From Didymella arachidicola (lineage: Eukaryota; Ascomycota; Dothideomycetes; Pleosporales; Didymellaceae), in NCBI GenBank assembly GCA_016630955.3, contig CM049992.1, positions 1,736,001-1,800,000 on the forward strand: a stretch of 64,000 nt of DNA, read 5' to 3'. The translations under genes were made by a program, and so were the position numbers. The notes beneath the pieces were generated by a model. The model ran no database searches, was not told the origin of the DNA, and was given only the letters and a program-made list of their open reading frames with translations. Of the stretch, positions 1-12,147 are shown piece after piece; position 1 is the stretch's first letter, and the number at the start of each line of letters is the position of its first letter.

Positions 1-3000
1 AGATGTCCTTCCTCGAGCGCCCGACTATCGACTACGTTTGCAAGCCTCTCGGCGGCGAGACATTCGGTTTTGACATTAACTTCATTCCCGGTCTGGAGAC
101 ATTCATTATGGAGCAGATCCACGCCAACCTCGGTCCTATGATGTACGATCCGAACGTCTTTCCTATCGAGATTGCCAAAATGCTTGCAGGTAACCCGGTC
201 GATCAAGCCATCGGTGTCCTACAAGTCACCTTCCACGGGGCACAGGGTCTCAAGAACCCTGATAAATTTTCTGGCACACCGGACCCGTACGCCACGGTCT
301 CGATCAACAACAGGAACGTACTCGCGAAGACAAAGACGGTCCACGAAAACGCCAATCCCCGCTGGAATGAGACTGTTAATATCATTGTCACGTCATTGAA
401 GGACTCGCTTACAATCAACCTCCTCGACTATAATGAGATTCGCAAGGACAAGGAACTTGGGACAGCTACATTTGCACTAGAACAGCTCGAGACTGAGACT
501 GAGCACGAGAATCTGCATCTCGAGGTCATGTCTGGCGGCCGACCGCGCGGCATTCTGCAAGCTGATGTCCGCTTTTTCCCTGTCCTGGAAGGCACTACAC
601 TGCAGGACGGCACAAAGGAGCCGCCGCCAGAGTCTCGCACTGGTATCATCAAGTTCACTGTTGAGCAGGCCAAGGATCTGGACGGCACCAAGAGCATGAT
701 CGGTCAGCTAAGCCCGTACGCGATCCTGCTACTCAATGGTCGCGAAGTCCACAAGTCGAAGACTATGAAGCGCACCAACATTCCCATTTGGCCCGATGCG
801 AGCAAGGAGATGCTCATCACAGACCGTAAGAAGGCGAAGCTTGGTCTAGTGATCAAGGATGATCGCGACCTGGCTACAGACCCTATTCTTGGAACGTACC
901 AAATCACTATTGACGACATGCTCGACCTCATGGCAAAGGGTCATGAATGGTACAATCTGGTTGGCGCTCAGACTGGTCGCGCCAAGATGAGGCTCGAGTG
1001 GAAACCTGTTGCACTCAAGGGCTCTCTGTCATCTGGAGGGTATCTCACCCCAATTGGTGTCGTGAGGCTACACTTCCAGAGCGCTCGGGACTTGAGGAAC
1101 TTGGAGACTATGGGCAAATCGGATCCATACGTCCGTGTCCTACTGTCCGGTGTCGAGAAGGGCCGCACCGTCACATTCAAGAACAACCTGAATCCCGACT
1201 GGGACGAGGTTGTCTACGTTCCCGTGCATACAATGCGCGAAAAGCTCACGCTCGAGGTCATGGACGAGGAGAAGCTGGGTAAGGACCGCTCGTTGGGTCA
1301 TGTCGAGTTGTCTGTTGGCGACTACCTCCAGCAAGATGATAATGGCGAGTACCTCGTTCACGAACAGAAACAGACCACCCCTGGTCCACTCCGAATGACT
1401 GGCCAAGCGGCGCATAAGGGCACATTGAACTACACATGCTCATTTTATCCTACTATTCCTACTTGGGACCCTGACGAGGATGTGGAAGAAGAGGAAGAGA
1501 AGGAGGCGACTCCGCCAAACGGCGTCTCTCGTACGGCTAGTGTCCGCACGGGAGGATCCAAGGCACCGGCTTCAACACATGCCCGTTCTGTGTCTGGCAC
1601 AAGCCAGCTCGTTAGGTCCGAGACTGCAGGCACTATCTCTTCACTTGCGCCGAGCAGCAACAACAGGGACAGTGCCGCCGACCTCGCGAAGCAGCTCGAG
1701 AAGAACGAGCATCAACAGGACGAGCCTATTCCCGAGAAGCCTAAGATCGAAAAGCTGCGCCTCAACCCCGAGGATCTGCAGCAGTATGGTAAGCTGCGCC
1801 GCGAGGAGAAGGATGTGGGGAGGTATAGATGGTTGAGTTGGTGTCCCCAGCCTGCTGCCTTGCATCCATATCTTTATTCCTCTGCCTGAAGTGTCCAGTG
1901 CTGACGACGAACAGAATCTGGTCTCCTCGTGTTCAAGTTCATTGACGGAGAATTTGCTGAAACGGGTGGATACGTTGATGTCCTTATGGATGACATGGCG
2001 TACCCGAGCTACTCCAGCGCCAAGATCAAGAGCCGCCACATGACTTTTGGCGAAGGTGAGTTTCCCCCTACTTATCACTGTGCATCGCTGATCTTCAATA
2101 GTTGGTGACGTGATGGTCCGCGAGCTCGACTTCTCTAAGATCACCCTCCGCATCATCGAGAAAGTCAATAACGATGGCGATGGCGATGAAGACCATGTCA
2201 TTGCTAAGCTTATGGGCAACACCATCGACACTTTACGAAGGTGTCTGTACACACCTACGCAGCTCACGCTCAAGGACAAACACAACAGGGATTACAAGAT
2301 TACCGTCAGTCTCAAGTATCTGCCGGTTAAGATGCGTCTAGATCCCAGCGAATCCTACAACAACCAAGGAAAACTGCGTGTGGATGTTCTCGATGCCGCT
2401 GATCTGCCCGCCGCAGACCGCAACGGCTTCTCCGATCCTTACTGCAAATTTGTGCTCAACGACAAGGAGGTGTACAAGACGAAGACACAGAAGAAGACAC
2501 TGCATCCGGCCTGGAACGAGTACTTTGAGGTTGATGTGCGGAGTCGGACGGCAGCAGACTTCGTGGTCAACGTGTATGATTGGGATTTTGGCGACAAAGC
2601 GGATTTCCTTGGCAAATCTGCAATCAACCTTGAGATCTTGGAACCATTCCAACAGCAGGAAGTCACTCTGAACTTGGATGGCAAGAGTGGTGCTATCAGA
2701 CTTAGGATGCTTTTCAAGCCGGACTACATCCTTCGATCACGACAAGGCTCGTCTACCTTCTCTGGCACATTCGCTGTCCCAGGAAAGGTCATTGGTGCAC
2801 CGGTCAAGGGTGTAGGGAAGGGTGCAGCCTTCGTTGGCGGCAATGTTGTGCGCGCTGGCACGTTCTTGGGACGTGGCTTCAAGCGCAGGAAGTCGCGCGG
2901 CGCGAACGGAGATGAGGACTTCGAGCGGCCTAGCTCTGACGACAGGCCTAGTATGGATGTCCCTCTCGTTTCCATCGAAGGAACTGGCAATTCGACGTCC

Positions 3001-3561
3001 GTCTCCGCCGAGCCACCAGTGACGCCAAACCGTAACACCACGGAGCACAACCGCCACCGCAGCTGGGGTGCGCAGTCCTTTGCTAGCCGCAAGGGCGACA
3101 GTGCCGTCCCTGGCGCCGGTGATCACGGCACCGCCAACATCCAAATTGTGAGCGCCGACGGCTTCCCGCCCGGCACCAACCTCCGCGTCTTCATCTCAAC
3201 GGGCAAGAAAGACGTCCACAAAACAGACCACATCAAAACCGCCACTGGCTCAGTCGAGTTTCCCGATGAGTCCTTCAAGGTGCCCTGCACGGCAGACACA
3301 TTCTTCAAGGTCACCGTCAAAGATCATGCGACATTCGGCCGTGACGACGAGCTCGGCGAAGCTCAGTTCACGATCGATGACTCGGGCGCCGGCGGCGAGA
3401 AGAACGTCGGCGTTGGAAAGGGCATGGTGGTCATCAGGAGCAGTTTCACGCCCGCCGATGCAGGCAGTACTGCGGGGAGCGTGAGCCCGAGGGTCCAGAG
3501 AGAGAGGAGAGGTCTTCTGAGTCGCGGGAAAGACAGGAGTCCTGCGCCACCGGGTGCTTAG
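1..3561 (+). CDS. Tricalbin-type C2-domain membrane tether, C-terminal part (5' end outside window)
   Basis: The product belongs to the tricalbin / extended-synaptotagmin family, which holds cortical ER to the plasma membrane and moves lipid through an SMP domain. The reading frame is already open at base 3, and the first ~65 residues look like the end of an SMP domain. C2-like modules follow at about residues 70-170, 215-320 and 350-460, then after a Glu/Ser/Thr-rich linker another C2 at 2350-2710 and a last one at 3130-3450. I read introns at 1789-1914 and 2056-2101. The first is needed to join LNPEDLQQY to ESGLLVF, the usual tricalbin sequence, and the apparent stop at 1889 lies inside it. 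The protein ends at a TAG at 3561 after a basic, Ser-rich tail. Family assignment is firm; which paralogue it is cannot be told without the N-terminus. Confidence 0.92.
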
Positions 3562-4296
3562 AAGGCCCAAACTGTGAAGAGGCAAAGAGCGAGGTACAGC
3601 GGTTGCTCGGCTTGTTGCGACAGCGAAGCAAGCTTGGCTCTTGAGGACAGCGTGCACGAAGAAACCCCAAGAGGACGCACTATGGTGCTGTGAGAGGTAT
3701 AATAGATGGATGCGGTGGGTATGCGCCACGAGGGTTTTTCCTAGGCTCGACTGCGGCATTTCCTAAGTCGCGGCCGCAGTTCCTTCCCGACCTATTCTTC
3801 TGCCTATTGGAGTGTGTTTTATACCAGTTCAATTACTGAATCGTCTTGACGAAGACTCACAAAGCTTTTACGATGTGGGAAGCGCAGCTCAGTCATTGCG
3901 AGTTGAACCTCACGTAAATGCGCATCCCGCTCCTGCGTTCTTGTCATTCCTACATTTCGCTAAGTGTCCGAAACTCGTGCGCTAAAGTCTCCGAACGATG
4001 TCAGCCTCGAGGTCGAATGTTTCCGGAACCATACTCTATCATCTCGCCGCGCACTCGGTTATTCAGTCATCGAGCAAAACGGCCCATCGAGGCGATACAG
4101 TAAGCTGTGCTTCAAAGATATGGTAATTCATAAGCACTAGCCATAAACCTACAATCAACACTGTATAAGTGCACCCCAGCGCCCTAGAACACCTCTACAT
4201 AACTCCACACTGTGTTCAAAAACCTAACTCTCCACCTCACACCCAGCAAATCACACCACCACACATCCACCATCTCCCAACCCCTACCCCCAAACC
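3562..4296. other. Intergenic, no gene seen
   Basis: 3' region of the tricalbin gene and promoter of the methyltransferase. The last 100 bases before the next ATG are very C/A-rich (CACC, ACCCC runs) with no TATA box. No convincing ORF or repeat. Confidence 0.6.
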
Positions 4297-5178
4297 ATGT
4301 CCTCCCCCACCTCCGCCGTCAGGGCCCACTGGCAGCACTCCACCGACATAGCGCAGCGCTACAAAACAGCAGAAAACGCCACGCGCCCCTTCGCCCGCAC
4401 CATGGTCACCCTCACCAACCGCCTCACCACCCCCAAACCCCCACCCGTCCAAATCCTCGACTTGGGCTGCGGCACCGGCGCCGTAGTCGCCGAGATCTAC
4501 GCTTCCCTGCCCAAGCAACAATGGTCCGACCTGTCGATTCTCGCCGGCGACGTGAGTCCCGCGATGCTTGCGTATCTCGCGAAGAGGGGGGAGGAGGAGG
4601 GCTGGGTGGGACTTTCGACGAGGATTGTGGATGGGGGGAGGCTGGAGGATGCGGGGCTTGCGGGGGGGTTTAGTCATGTGTTTGTGGGCTTCGCGGTGTT
4701 TATGTTGCCGCCTGGTACTATTTCCCTGCTTGCGAAGAGAGTGGCGAGTGGTGGCACGCTGGCGGTGAGTACGTGGGCGTATCTCCCGTGGTTTGGGCTG
4801 CTGGAGAGAACGCTGGGGAGGGTTGGGGATGGGCCGGGTGTGCCGACGGAGGAGCAGTTGTGGAAGATGGTGACGAATGGGCAGGCCTGGTATGATAAGG
4901 GGTTTGTGGGGAGGGAGTTGGAGGAGGCGGGATTGGAGGGGGTGGAGGTTGTGCAGAGGAAGGAGAATGTTGATTGTGGGACGCCGGAGACGTTTGTGAC
5001 GACGTTTAAGTTTGTTTTGGGGATGTTGAGTACGCAGTGGCCGGAGGAGAAGAGGGCGGGGTGGTTGGAGCGCGTCGCAGATGCTATGACGGCGATTTTG
5101 ATTGAGGATGTGGGCGGCCCGGACAAACATGTGTTCATGGAATTCGAGGGAATCGTTGGTGTAGGACTGAAGAAATAG
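4297..5178 (+). CDS. Class I SAM-dependent methyltransferase
   Basis: A single-exon protein of 293 residues, a normal size for a small-molecule methyltransferase. SAM-binding motif I is clear (ILDLGCGTGA, about residues 50-60), with an acidic post-I segment around AGDVSPAML and a motif-III-like GGTLAVSTW near residue 150. This is the UbiE/type-11 fold; the substrate is not predictable. There is no signal peptide or membrane segment, so it is probably cytosolic. The first ATG with an upstream CCCCAAACC context was used. Base composition is odd: the first third of the coding strand is C-rich and, from about 4565 on, abruptly G-rich (GGGG/GAGG), so the change lies in synonymous positions while the protein stays plausible. 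Confidence 0.85.
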   Translation: MSSPTSAVRAHWQHSTDIAQRYKTAENATRPFARTMVTLTNRLTTPKPPPVQILDLGCGTGAVVAEIYASLPKQQWSDLSILAGDVSPAMLAYLAKRGEEEGWVGLSTRIVDGGRLEDAGLAGGFSHVFVGFAVFMLPPGTISLLAKRVASGGTLAVSTWAYLPWFGLLERTLGRVGDGPGVPTEEQLWKMVTNGQAWYDKGFVGRELEEAGLEGVEVVQRKENVDCGTPETFVTTFKFVLGMLSTQWPEEKRAGWLERVADAMTAILIEDVGGPDKHVFMEFEGIVGVGLKK

Positions 5179-5319
5179 CTGGAGTACGAGCAATATAAAG
5201 CAATGAGTCTAGATCTACTTGCAGACTTGCAAGTAGAGGATGTGGTTGGGTATTTTCCCGAGAGTACCGTAAATGCTGACTGTCCTGAACGCCCTCGCTA
5301 TGCTTCTTGAAACCGACTT

Positions 5320-6472
5320 TTATACATCCTCGGATGTCGTCTCCAGCCACTGGCCGAAGTAGACACAGGTCCTCGCTGAGATCTCGCCTTCGTCGCCGCA
5401 AAGGTCGAAGACGGGACAGTTGCCGCAAGGGGCGTCAACAAAACCGTTATACACCTTTGTATCAACCGCTGTCAAGACAGTGCGGTAGTTTGTGCCTGAA
5501 ATCTTCTCGAGTCGCCCATCGAGCACCATCATCTCAAGCAGCTGTTCCATGTCGTCTTCTCTTACTGTCTTGCCCCTCAGGACTTCCTTCGAGTTGAGCC
5601 ACTCCGCCACCGAGGCAGACGTAGGGTACTGTGGACTTGTCCGGTGCACGATCTTTGCTGCGTTCGGGTCTCTTGGCGGATGGTAGGGCTTCACTGCTGG
5701 TGCATCCTCAATGTCGCGCACGCCTTGCACCTGCGCCTTCTTATGGGCGATTTCAGCTGACCTGTCCGGCTTCTCATAGTCATTCCAATTTCCCGGAACT
5801 TTGATGCAAGTCTCGTTCTCGATGTGTTGCGCCACGATCTGTGATATGGCCTCGATCAGCGCGGTGTCAAAGTCACCCTCCGATTGCCATGGACCTCCAG
5901 CAATATCCTCTGACGGCCTTAGATGCTTGAGCAAGTACATCTTGCGATTAGGGAACTTGACGCTCATGACCGATTGCACCAGGTCCTTCGACTCTAAGCT
6001 CTTGAGACATTTTGTAAGGACCTGTTGTGTGACGTTCGTTCGTGCGCGCAGTGCCTTGGACCAGATGCCCTCAGCTTGGACTTGGTCGATGTGGTGATAG
6101 AGGAGGCGTTCGTCAGGCGTGAGTCGTCGCAGCCTTCAATCTGTCAGTATTGTAGCAGTGCAGCGCAGAATCAATCACCTACTTATCAGCTTCGGCGCGC
6201 GATCGCAGCTTCCAGCATGGCTCTCCCTCGAACGTCATGAGCTTCATGAGATGGCGATCGCACAGCTCCTGCAAGAGCATTGTAAGCTCGGCCATGGTCT
6301 CTGCGACCTGCATGTTGGACAGGTCGCGCTGGAAAAAGACAGTGCCTTGGGATCTTTGCGCGCATTTGTCGTACAGCGCATCAGCGGGGGACGCTGCTTC
6401 GTTATTCACGACGTCGACAACAGGAGGCTCCTCCTCTTTGGGCACCATCGAGGGCGCCATGGGTGCGGCCAT
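5320..6472 (-). CDS. RPC34: RNA polymerase III subunit C34 (Rpc34/RPC6)
   Basis: This is a subunit of the C82/C34/C31 initiation subcomplex of RNA polymerase III, which contacts Brf1/TFIIIB and opens the promoter. Exons are 6183-6472 and 5320-6133 with a 49-nt intron; the join restores AEADK|LRRLTPDERLLY. The product is 367 residues. Winged-helix regions occupy about residues 30-110 and 110-190 (ALYDKC, QRDLSNMQ, IWSKALRARTNVTQQ). The C-terminus carries a cysteine set (CGNCPVFDLC...RTC) matching the 4Fe-4S site known in the human homologue RPC39. Stop is TAG/TGA-type at 5320-5322. It is nuclear and housekeeping, divergent from the HET gene across 780 bases. Confidence 0.93.
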
Positions 6473-6599
6473 ATTGTTGCTAAGCTTTGCGGGTCACCGT
6501 TCGATCATGGGCGTGGTGTTGCAGCTGAGGCGCAAAGTCGTGGGAGATCGCCGCGCCCGGTTGTTCACAAAAAAGTGCGGGAAGGGTGGAGTCAAGGTG

Positions 6600-6607
6600 T
6601 CACGTGA
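6600..6607. promoter_or_regulatory. CACGTG E-box palindrome
   Basis: Perfect 8-bp palindrome TCACGTGA upstream of RPC34. Cbf1-like bHLH factors bind this core in fungi; its use here is inference. Confidence 0.35.
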
Positions 6608-7203
6608 AACTCACTTTAGTTGCGGAGCGCAGCTCACCCCCGAGACTCGAACACTGCAACTCGGCGCGCCCATTGGCTTGGCTGCATTTTGAAACAAAGT
6701 CGTCGTGATGATTCGTACGTCATCGTCTGCACTGCTGCATGGCTTTGCTCTTACAACTCGAAGCAGCAGAAGGCGCTTCCCCTCCCAATCGCGCTGAGGT
6801 ACTCGAAGCCTTCGATGCACGTTACCTTCCATATCACAGCCGTCACACGTCCAGATGTTCGAGATGTGAATTTCAATGATCGCTATCTACGGACGCTTGT
6901 GCGTCTGGTGGTATTTACATCTCGTCTCACCTCTTATATCCTCGAGATCATTCTCTGCTGTTGCTCAATTCTTACTTTGGTCTACCTCTTCCCTCCCTCG
7001 CTTACCATGAGTCTCTAGAACAGTCTCCTAATCTTCTCGGCGATATTACATTTGCGACTGAGCAGAGCCTGAGTTCTGGCTATATACAGCCTACTTGCAG
7101 CGCAAGTGGCTGGCTGTATTCCCCTTGGTGAGTTCGACTTCAAGTCCTGCACGGTGACGCCGCCTCGCAGCATCCCTCTGCAGCTGAGCCGCTCTCGCGT
7201 TGT

Positions 7204-7210
7204 TATAAAG
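7204..7210 (+). promoter_or_regulatory. TATA box of the HET-domain gene
   Basis: TATAAAG lies 43 nt before the ATG at 7253. That placement argues against the further-upstream in-frame ATG at 7106 and supports the shorter start. Confidence 0.55.
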
Positions 7211-7252
7211 AGATCAGCCTTCTGGGCTGTTCAAACTCTTTCATATCACACT

Positions 7253-9067
7253 ATGGACACCACATTGAGCAGGGTAGACTCTGGCATCCAGACCACACCA
7301 TATCGGCCCATTGACTCCGCACAAGGCGAGATACGCTTGCTTGAGGTTGCAAGTGGGCAGTATGATGACGACATGGTGGTCAGCCTCAGAACAGTGAAAC
7401 TTCTAGGCAAACCCGTGTATCCGGTCGCGTCTTATGTCTGGGGACACACCCTCTCAGCACGACCCTGCATTTTGGACGGTACACCCATGAGAGTCACTTC
7501 GAACCTCTTGGACTTTCTGCTTTACCTACGAAACTACACACAAAACCGCACGATATGGGTTGATGCCCTCTGTATCAATCAGCAAGACCTTGCAGAGCGC
7601 GCTGCGCAAGTCCGACTGATGAAGATGATTTACGAGGGGGCAGTCCGCATCTACGGTTGGCTAGGGTTGCCACACGATAATGAAGAAGCAAAAGCAGCAG
7701 TCGCCATGATGCGCGAATGCAACAAGTATCTAAGAGAAGCCCTACGAGACAACGACGATGACATTACGATGGTATTCAGCAAGATTACCCCAGATCTTTC
7801 ATGCTTCCCCCATGACACGCATTCGACGTTGGGGTGGACTGGCATCGCGCGCATCTGCGATACTCATTTCTGGCGCCGAGCCTGGATCTACCAAGAAGTG
7901 TCAACACCTGCAAAGATCAGCTTCTGGTACGGGCAGTACGACTTCGATGACATTCTGGTTAATGCGGTTATGGCGATGGCCATCAACTTTGCGAAGCTGC
8001 CGGGCTTTCCCGCCCAATTTGCGAAAAGCTGCGGACACGGGAGCAGCGTGTACAGCATGATCTCAGCAAGAAACCGACGCGGAAAAGGAATTCGTTTAGC
8101 ATTCGGCGATTTGCTACAAGAGATGCGCATAGCTGATTGTACGGATCCTCGAGATCGTGTCTATAGTTTTTTGGCGCACTCTTGGGACGTTCCCGCCGAG
8201 CGTTTCAATATCGACTATCAGGTTGACCCTATGGAACTCTTCGTGGACGTGGCAAAATACCTTATAACGGAAGATACAGACGGATTGCAGACCTTGCGAT
8301 ATGTCTTTGCGCTTGCCTTAGAGAGCATGCAGGAGCCCTTCCGCACCATGTACCAGCCTGCTCTGCCTTCATGGGTACCTGATTGGAGACAAAAAATCTA
8401 CCTGGAGTCAGCATTCTCCAACTTCATGAAAACAGCAAACGATGGCCTTCCGATGTATACGCCACTACCGGGGTCGGCGGGCGTCCGCGTTGAGGGCCAT
8501 GAACTGCACGTTGACGGTTTCGTCGTACGCAACGTTATGATCACTATGCTGACCAACATATGGGACAACTATGACCGCTCGTGGCAGACGCCTATTACAT
8601 GGTATGAAGATGTCCTCGCCAAGTTTGAATCAAATCCCGTCGTGGATTTGGCCATCCGTCAAAGCATGGTCGGCAACCGCACGTACTTCAAGGATGATCC
8701 TCATCAGGCTCAATACGGGTACAAGCGGGGCGGCGCATTGGATTGGGAGACGATTGAGGCCGTAAATTCCATCCCAGATCCGTCTTCACCTATGCGCCCG
8801 GCCTACATGTTCGCAAACTTCTGGGACGTCTGCTATGGCCGGAGACTCGCCGTGTTAAGTGACAGAATGATAGCCATCGTGCCTGCAGGTGCGGCACTGA
8901 GCGATATGATTGCCGCCTTTCGAGGTGGCCACTCGCTGTACCTGCTGAGACCTTTGCACAGTGATAACTTTCAATTCATAGGCGAGTGCTATGTCGACGG
9001 CTGGATGAACGGAGATATTGCACAAGAGGAAGCTAAGACTTCGATACGTACGATAAAGCTTGTGTAG
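7253..9067 (+). CDS. Heterokaryon-incompatibility (HET) domain protein
   Basis: A single exon of 604 residues from the ATG at 7253 (an in-frame ATG at 7106 would add 49 residues without family likeness and lies upstream of the TATA box). The HET domain covers about residues 45-230: YVWGHTLS, then IWVDALCINQQDLAERAAQV, then YGWLGLP, and FWRRAWIYQEV followed by DPRDRVYSFL. These are the standard HET blocks. HET domains trigger cell death during fusion of incompatible hyphae, and many copies per genome are orphan members. The C-terminal ~370 residues are the usual variable region ending in a short beta-rich segment (SLYLLRPL). No signal peptide or TM segment. What it recognises cannot be read from the sequence. 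Confidence 0.92.
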   Translation: MDTTLSRVDSGIQTTPYRPIDSAQGEIRLLEVASGQYDDDMVVSLRTVKLLGKPVYPVASYVWGHTLSARPCILDGTPMRVTSNLLDFLLYLRNYTQNRTIWVDALCINQQDLAERAAQVRLMKMIYEGAVRIYGWLGLPHDNEEAKAAVAMMRECNKYLREALRDNDDDITMVFSKITPDLSCFPHDTHSTLGWTGIARICDTHFWRRAWIYQEVSTPAKISFWYGQYDFDDILVNAVMAMAINFAKLPGFPAQFAKSCGHGSSVYSMISARNRRGKGIRLAFGDLLQEMRIADCTDPRDRVYSFLAHSWDVPAERFNIDYQVDPMELFVDVAKYLITEDTDGLQTLRYVFALALESMQEPFRTMYQPALPSWVPDWRQKIYLESAFSNFMKTANDGLPMYTPLPGSAGVRVEGHELHVDGFVVRNVMITMLTNIWDNYDRSWQTPITWYEDVLAKFESNPVVDLAIRQSMVGNRTYFKDDPHQAQYGYKRGGALDWETIEAVNSIPDPSSPMRPAYMFANFWDVCYGRRLAVLSDRMIAIVPAGAALSDMIAAFRGGHSLYLLRPLHSDNFQFIGECYVDGWMNGDIAQEEAKTSIRTIKLV

Positions 9068-9370
9068 TGGGTTGATTTCTACCTCTCAACCTTTGCATTC
9101 AGTCTCACTATCATTGCACGTTAGAGTCCGAGTCAGAATGTCACGAAAGTCCCCCAATATCATGGTTGCAAGCACCGAGATGTTGACCAGGGGACGTGCC
9201 AGATTGGGGCAAGACACTGCTCACGATTACTCGAATAACGATGATCAAGCTCTTAATCGGTTACATTTCTGATTGAACCTTCGTGAGAACGTTTCTTGCA
9301 GCAGCCACTTGTCTGTGACCTTACTTCATCCAGACACTGCAGTGAAGCCGCCGCAGACCGAGCTTCGACA
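9068..9370. other. Short convergent intergenic region
   Basis: Shared 3' region between the HET gene and the permease. I see no gene. Confidence 0.5.
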
Positions 9371-11159
9371 TCAAGCATCATTCTCAGTCTCCAGTCTCGC
9401 AACTGGAATCTGAAACCTTTTTCTTCCAGAAATGCACCAGTCTGCCAAAGCACACAAAACGACACCTCCTGTAATCGGTCCCGCATAATTCATATTGATT
9501 GAGTCCACTGGCAAGAAAGCTGGGAAGGGCATCCAGATGAGCATGAAGACAATGTAACACAGAGAGATGACGTTGACGATCGGTCCGGCTCGACCAAGTC
9601 TGAATGGGCCCCAGGGGATTGTCGAAGGGTTGGATGTCGACAGTCGCCGCCAGAGCAGAAAGAGAATTGGAAAGAAGTACGAGATATATATGGCGAAGGC
9701 CACCAACGACAGAATGGCGTTAAAAGCAGTGCTGCTTCCGATGTTGATCAGAGCAAGGAGACAAACGCATATGGCGACGAGTACGAGTGCGTTCAGCGGC
9801 ATTCCAAGGCTGGGATGTATACGTGCGAAGGTCTTGGAGAACGGTAGTCCATTATCTCGGGAGAAGGCCCACAACAATCGGGAGGTGGAGGCAAAGCAGT
9901 TGAAGAAGGCTACCATTACCAGAATAGCAAGCATGGCGACAAGGAAGTTTGTGGCTGCTTTCGATCCCGTAGCTTGGTAGTACACTTGGAGGATTGGAAG
10001 TGGATCGGCCAGAACCAGCTCAACGTCTCTAATTGCAAAAAGCACAGTCATCATGTAGAGAAACTGCATGACCGCATTTGCGACGACTGCAGTGATCATC
10101 GATCGAGGGACTTGTACACGGGCCTTTTTGACTTCATCTGACATGTGTATGACGCTATCAAATCCTAGCGACAGTCAGATGAAGATTCGACAGTACCGAG
10201 GGTTAGGCGAGAGACGGTACTCACCGGTCAGTGGATATGTCACCGTGAGCAATCCTACACCCCAAGCCACAGCTGGATTCCGCCAGCCACTGATATCGTT
10301 GGTCAGGGTATGAAATACATACTCGACTGTGCTATGCTTGCCAAGAACACCGAGAGTAATGATGCCGGCAGAGAAGAGCCCTACATGGCAGATGGCTCCG
10401 AAGGCTTCCAGGGGTGTGATGATCTTTCTGCACCACAAGTTCGTCAGGAAGGGCACAACGGTAGTAGCCCACATGAGTAAAGTAAAGTGCCATCGCTCCG
10501 GATCGTAGTCAGGAAAGTTGAAGATGGCCAGGCCGGTAATGAGATTCGCGACTAATGCCGTGGTCGATGTGGTGGAGCAAATCCATGCAAAGACGGTGAT
10601 CCAACCTACCGCAGTGAGTGCCCTTCAGATTTTCCAGAAACCCTGAGATAAGATGTCCAAACATACCTTGCATCAACCCAAAGAAGCGATTCCATTTCGG
10701 TGCAAAAGTCGCGGACCAGCGATACTGAGCCCCGACCGTCGGATCCCTGTGTGTATGTCAGACCTGCTGATGACAAATAATGTTCTGATACCTACATTGA
10801 TGCCATCTCTGCCAAAGAAATGGCTATGAAAGTCGTACCGATCCCGGCAAACATGCAACCGTATACAATAGCAGCCGGGCCTCCGTTGAGAAGTGAGAGC
10901 TGCATACTAGCAGCGGCACCAACCCATGAACACAGCAATACGAAGGAAAAATTCATAGTTGTAACTCGATTGATGTATCTCTTGTCGGTATATCATCAGC
11001 TTATCGGAAACCTGTTCGTGAATGATTGTAACAAACCTCAAGTGCTCCATGCTGTAACTCTCCTCCTCCACTTTTCTCACCTCCATTGAGCTCAACATCG
11101 ACGGCATCTTTGGTAATCTGCATGATGGTAGCGCTTTCGCCACTTTTAATCGTGGTCAT
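9371..11159 (-). CDS. Amino-acid/GABA-type permease (APC superfamily)
   Basis: A plasma-membrane transporter with about 12 TM segments, of the fungal GABA/choline permease subfamily (Uga4/Hnm1-like). Five exons: 11037-11159, 10796-10980, 10667-10746, 10225-10605 and 9371-10164, giving 520 residues. All joins keep frame and rebuild family motifs: NFSFVLLCSWVG and SLLNGGPAAIVYG in TM1-2, DPTVGAQYRWSA, GLMQGWI, and the conserved loop GFDSVIHMSDEV before the second half. Introns 2-4 use GTAGGT, GTATGT and GTGAGT; intron 1 begins GTTTGT, a weak donor. A TATA box lies 44 nt upstream. The substrate (GABA, choline, polyamine or an amino acid) cannot be decided by eye. Confidence 0.9.
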
Positions 11160-11202
11160 TATGATGTGCATGAAGATGGAGAAGAACAGCAGTCAAGGCT
11201 GA

Positions 11203-11209
11203 CTTTATA
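11203..11209 (-). promoter_or_regulatory. TATA box of the permease gene
   Basis: TATAAAG on the minus strand, 44 nt before the ATG at 11159, supporting that start. Confidence 0.5.
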
Positions 11210-12147
11210 CCCTACCCGGCACCGTTGTGTTCGAAGGCTGCGCATGTAAATAAGACAAATTATCATACCATAACTTCATACGCAGAATATAGCAAGGGGT
11301 TTACAGTGATCAACACGACAGCTGAGCATAAATCATGCAGCAGGACCCGGATTAGACTCTTACAAGTGGGAAATGCTGCGACGAGACGATTGATGAGATC
11401 TTCCTGTGAGAGGCGAGACACGAGGGGCGAAGATCGATTGGTGATTTCGTAGTGGGGTGCTTTATCCGTGTGCCCCTTGCCAACCAAGTGCGTGGCTGTT
11501 CAGAGATCATGGTGTGTGACACAGAGTCTTGCTGCTCAATCATTGTCCAGATTTCGTTTAGGACCCAATAGGCGTAAGGAGCGGAACGGCCCGATCAAAA
11601 GCGTAGCTTGGCTGTTACCGGTAAGTCAGACGCCGATCAATCGTCACACATTGGAGTGAATCGTAGACCGGTCGATCCTGCCTCACCTCTGTACACAATG
11701 CTTGGCTGTGTCGCGTAAGGCTGGTAGTGCACAACAATAACGCGCGTAGCACGATTTTTGAACTGGATAAGGGTCTGTACGAAGAATATTGAGTCTAATA
11801 CGGCGTTGAGCAGATGATGGGCCGGTAGTCTAATTGCAGTCGATGTGAATAGGAATGAGCAACAGCCTTACTGCAGCTGCAGCTTGTCGCACATATTCCT
11901 CACCGCATCGCGGGGCTTGCTCGAACTTGCGGTACTGCGGCACTAGCGAACAGTGTCTGTGAAAAGTGAGATGACGCATGACGATAACGCGTGCAGGAGT
12001 GAGACCTGCATGACGGGAAACACGCCTGCTAAGTCAGCAGCCAGGCCAAACTGACGAAGCAGAGAGAAAGTGTTGTCGAGAGGACAAAACAATAAAACGC
12101 TTCAGGCATAGCTTACATCTACATGCAGACGTACAAAACTCTGGTCA
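11210..12147. other. Intergenic, no gene seen
   Basis: About 0.9 kb between the permease promoter and the 3' end of the 6PGD gene. Only short, low-quality frames; nothing recognised. Confidence 0.5.

Larger units (their letters stand above)
6473..7252. other. Divergent intergenic region between RPC34 and the HET gene
   Basis: Contains a palindromic TCACGTGA at 6600-6607, about 130 nt upstream of RPC34, which matches the Cbf1-type E-box core. On the other side is a TATA box for the HET gene. An open frame of 132 codons at 6620-7018 has no family features and is judged chance. Confidence 0.5.

Noticed and set aside
6620..7018. 132-codon frame between RPC34 and the HET gene
   Set aside because: Composition unlike a protein and it overlaps the expected promoters.
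7106..7252. Upstream ATG for the HET protein
   Set aside because: Lies 5' of the TATA box and adds 49 residues unlike any HET protein.
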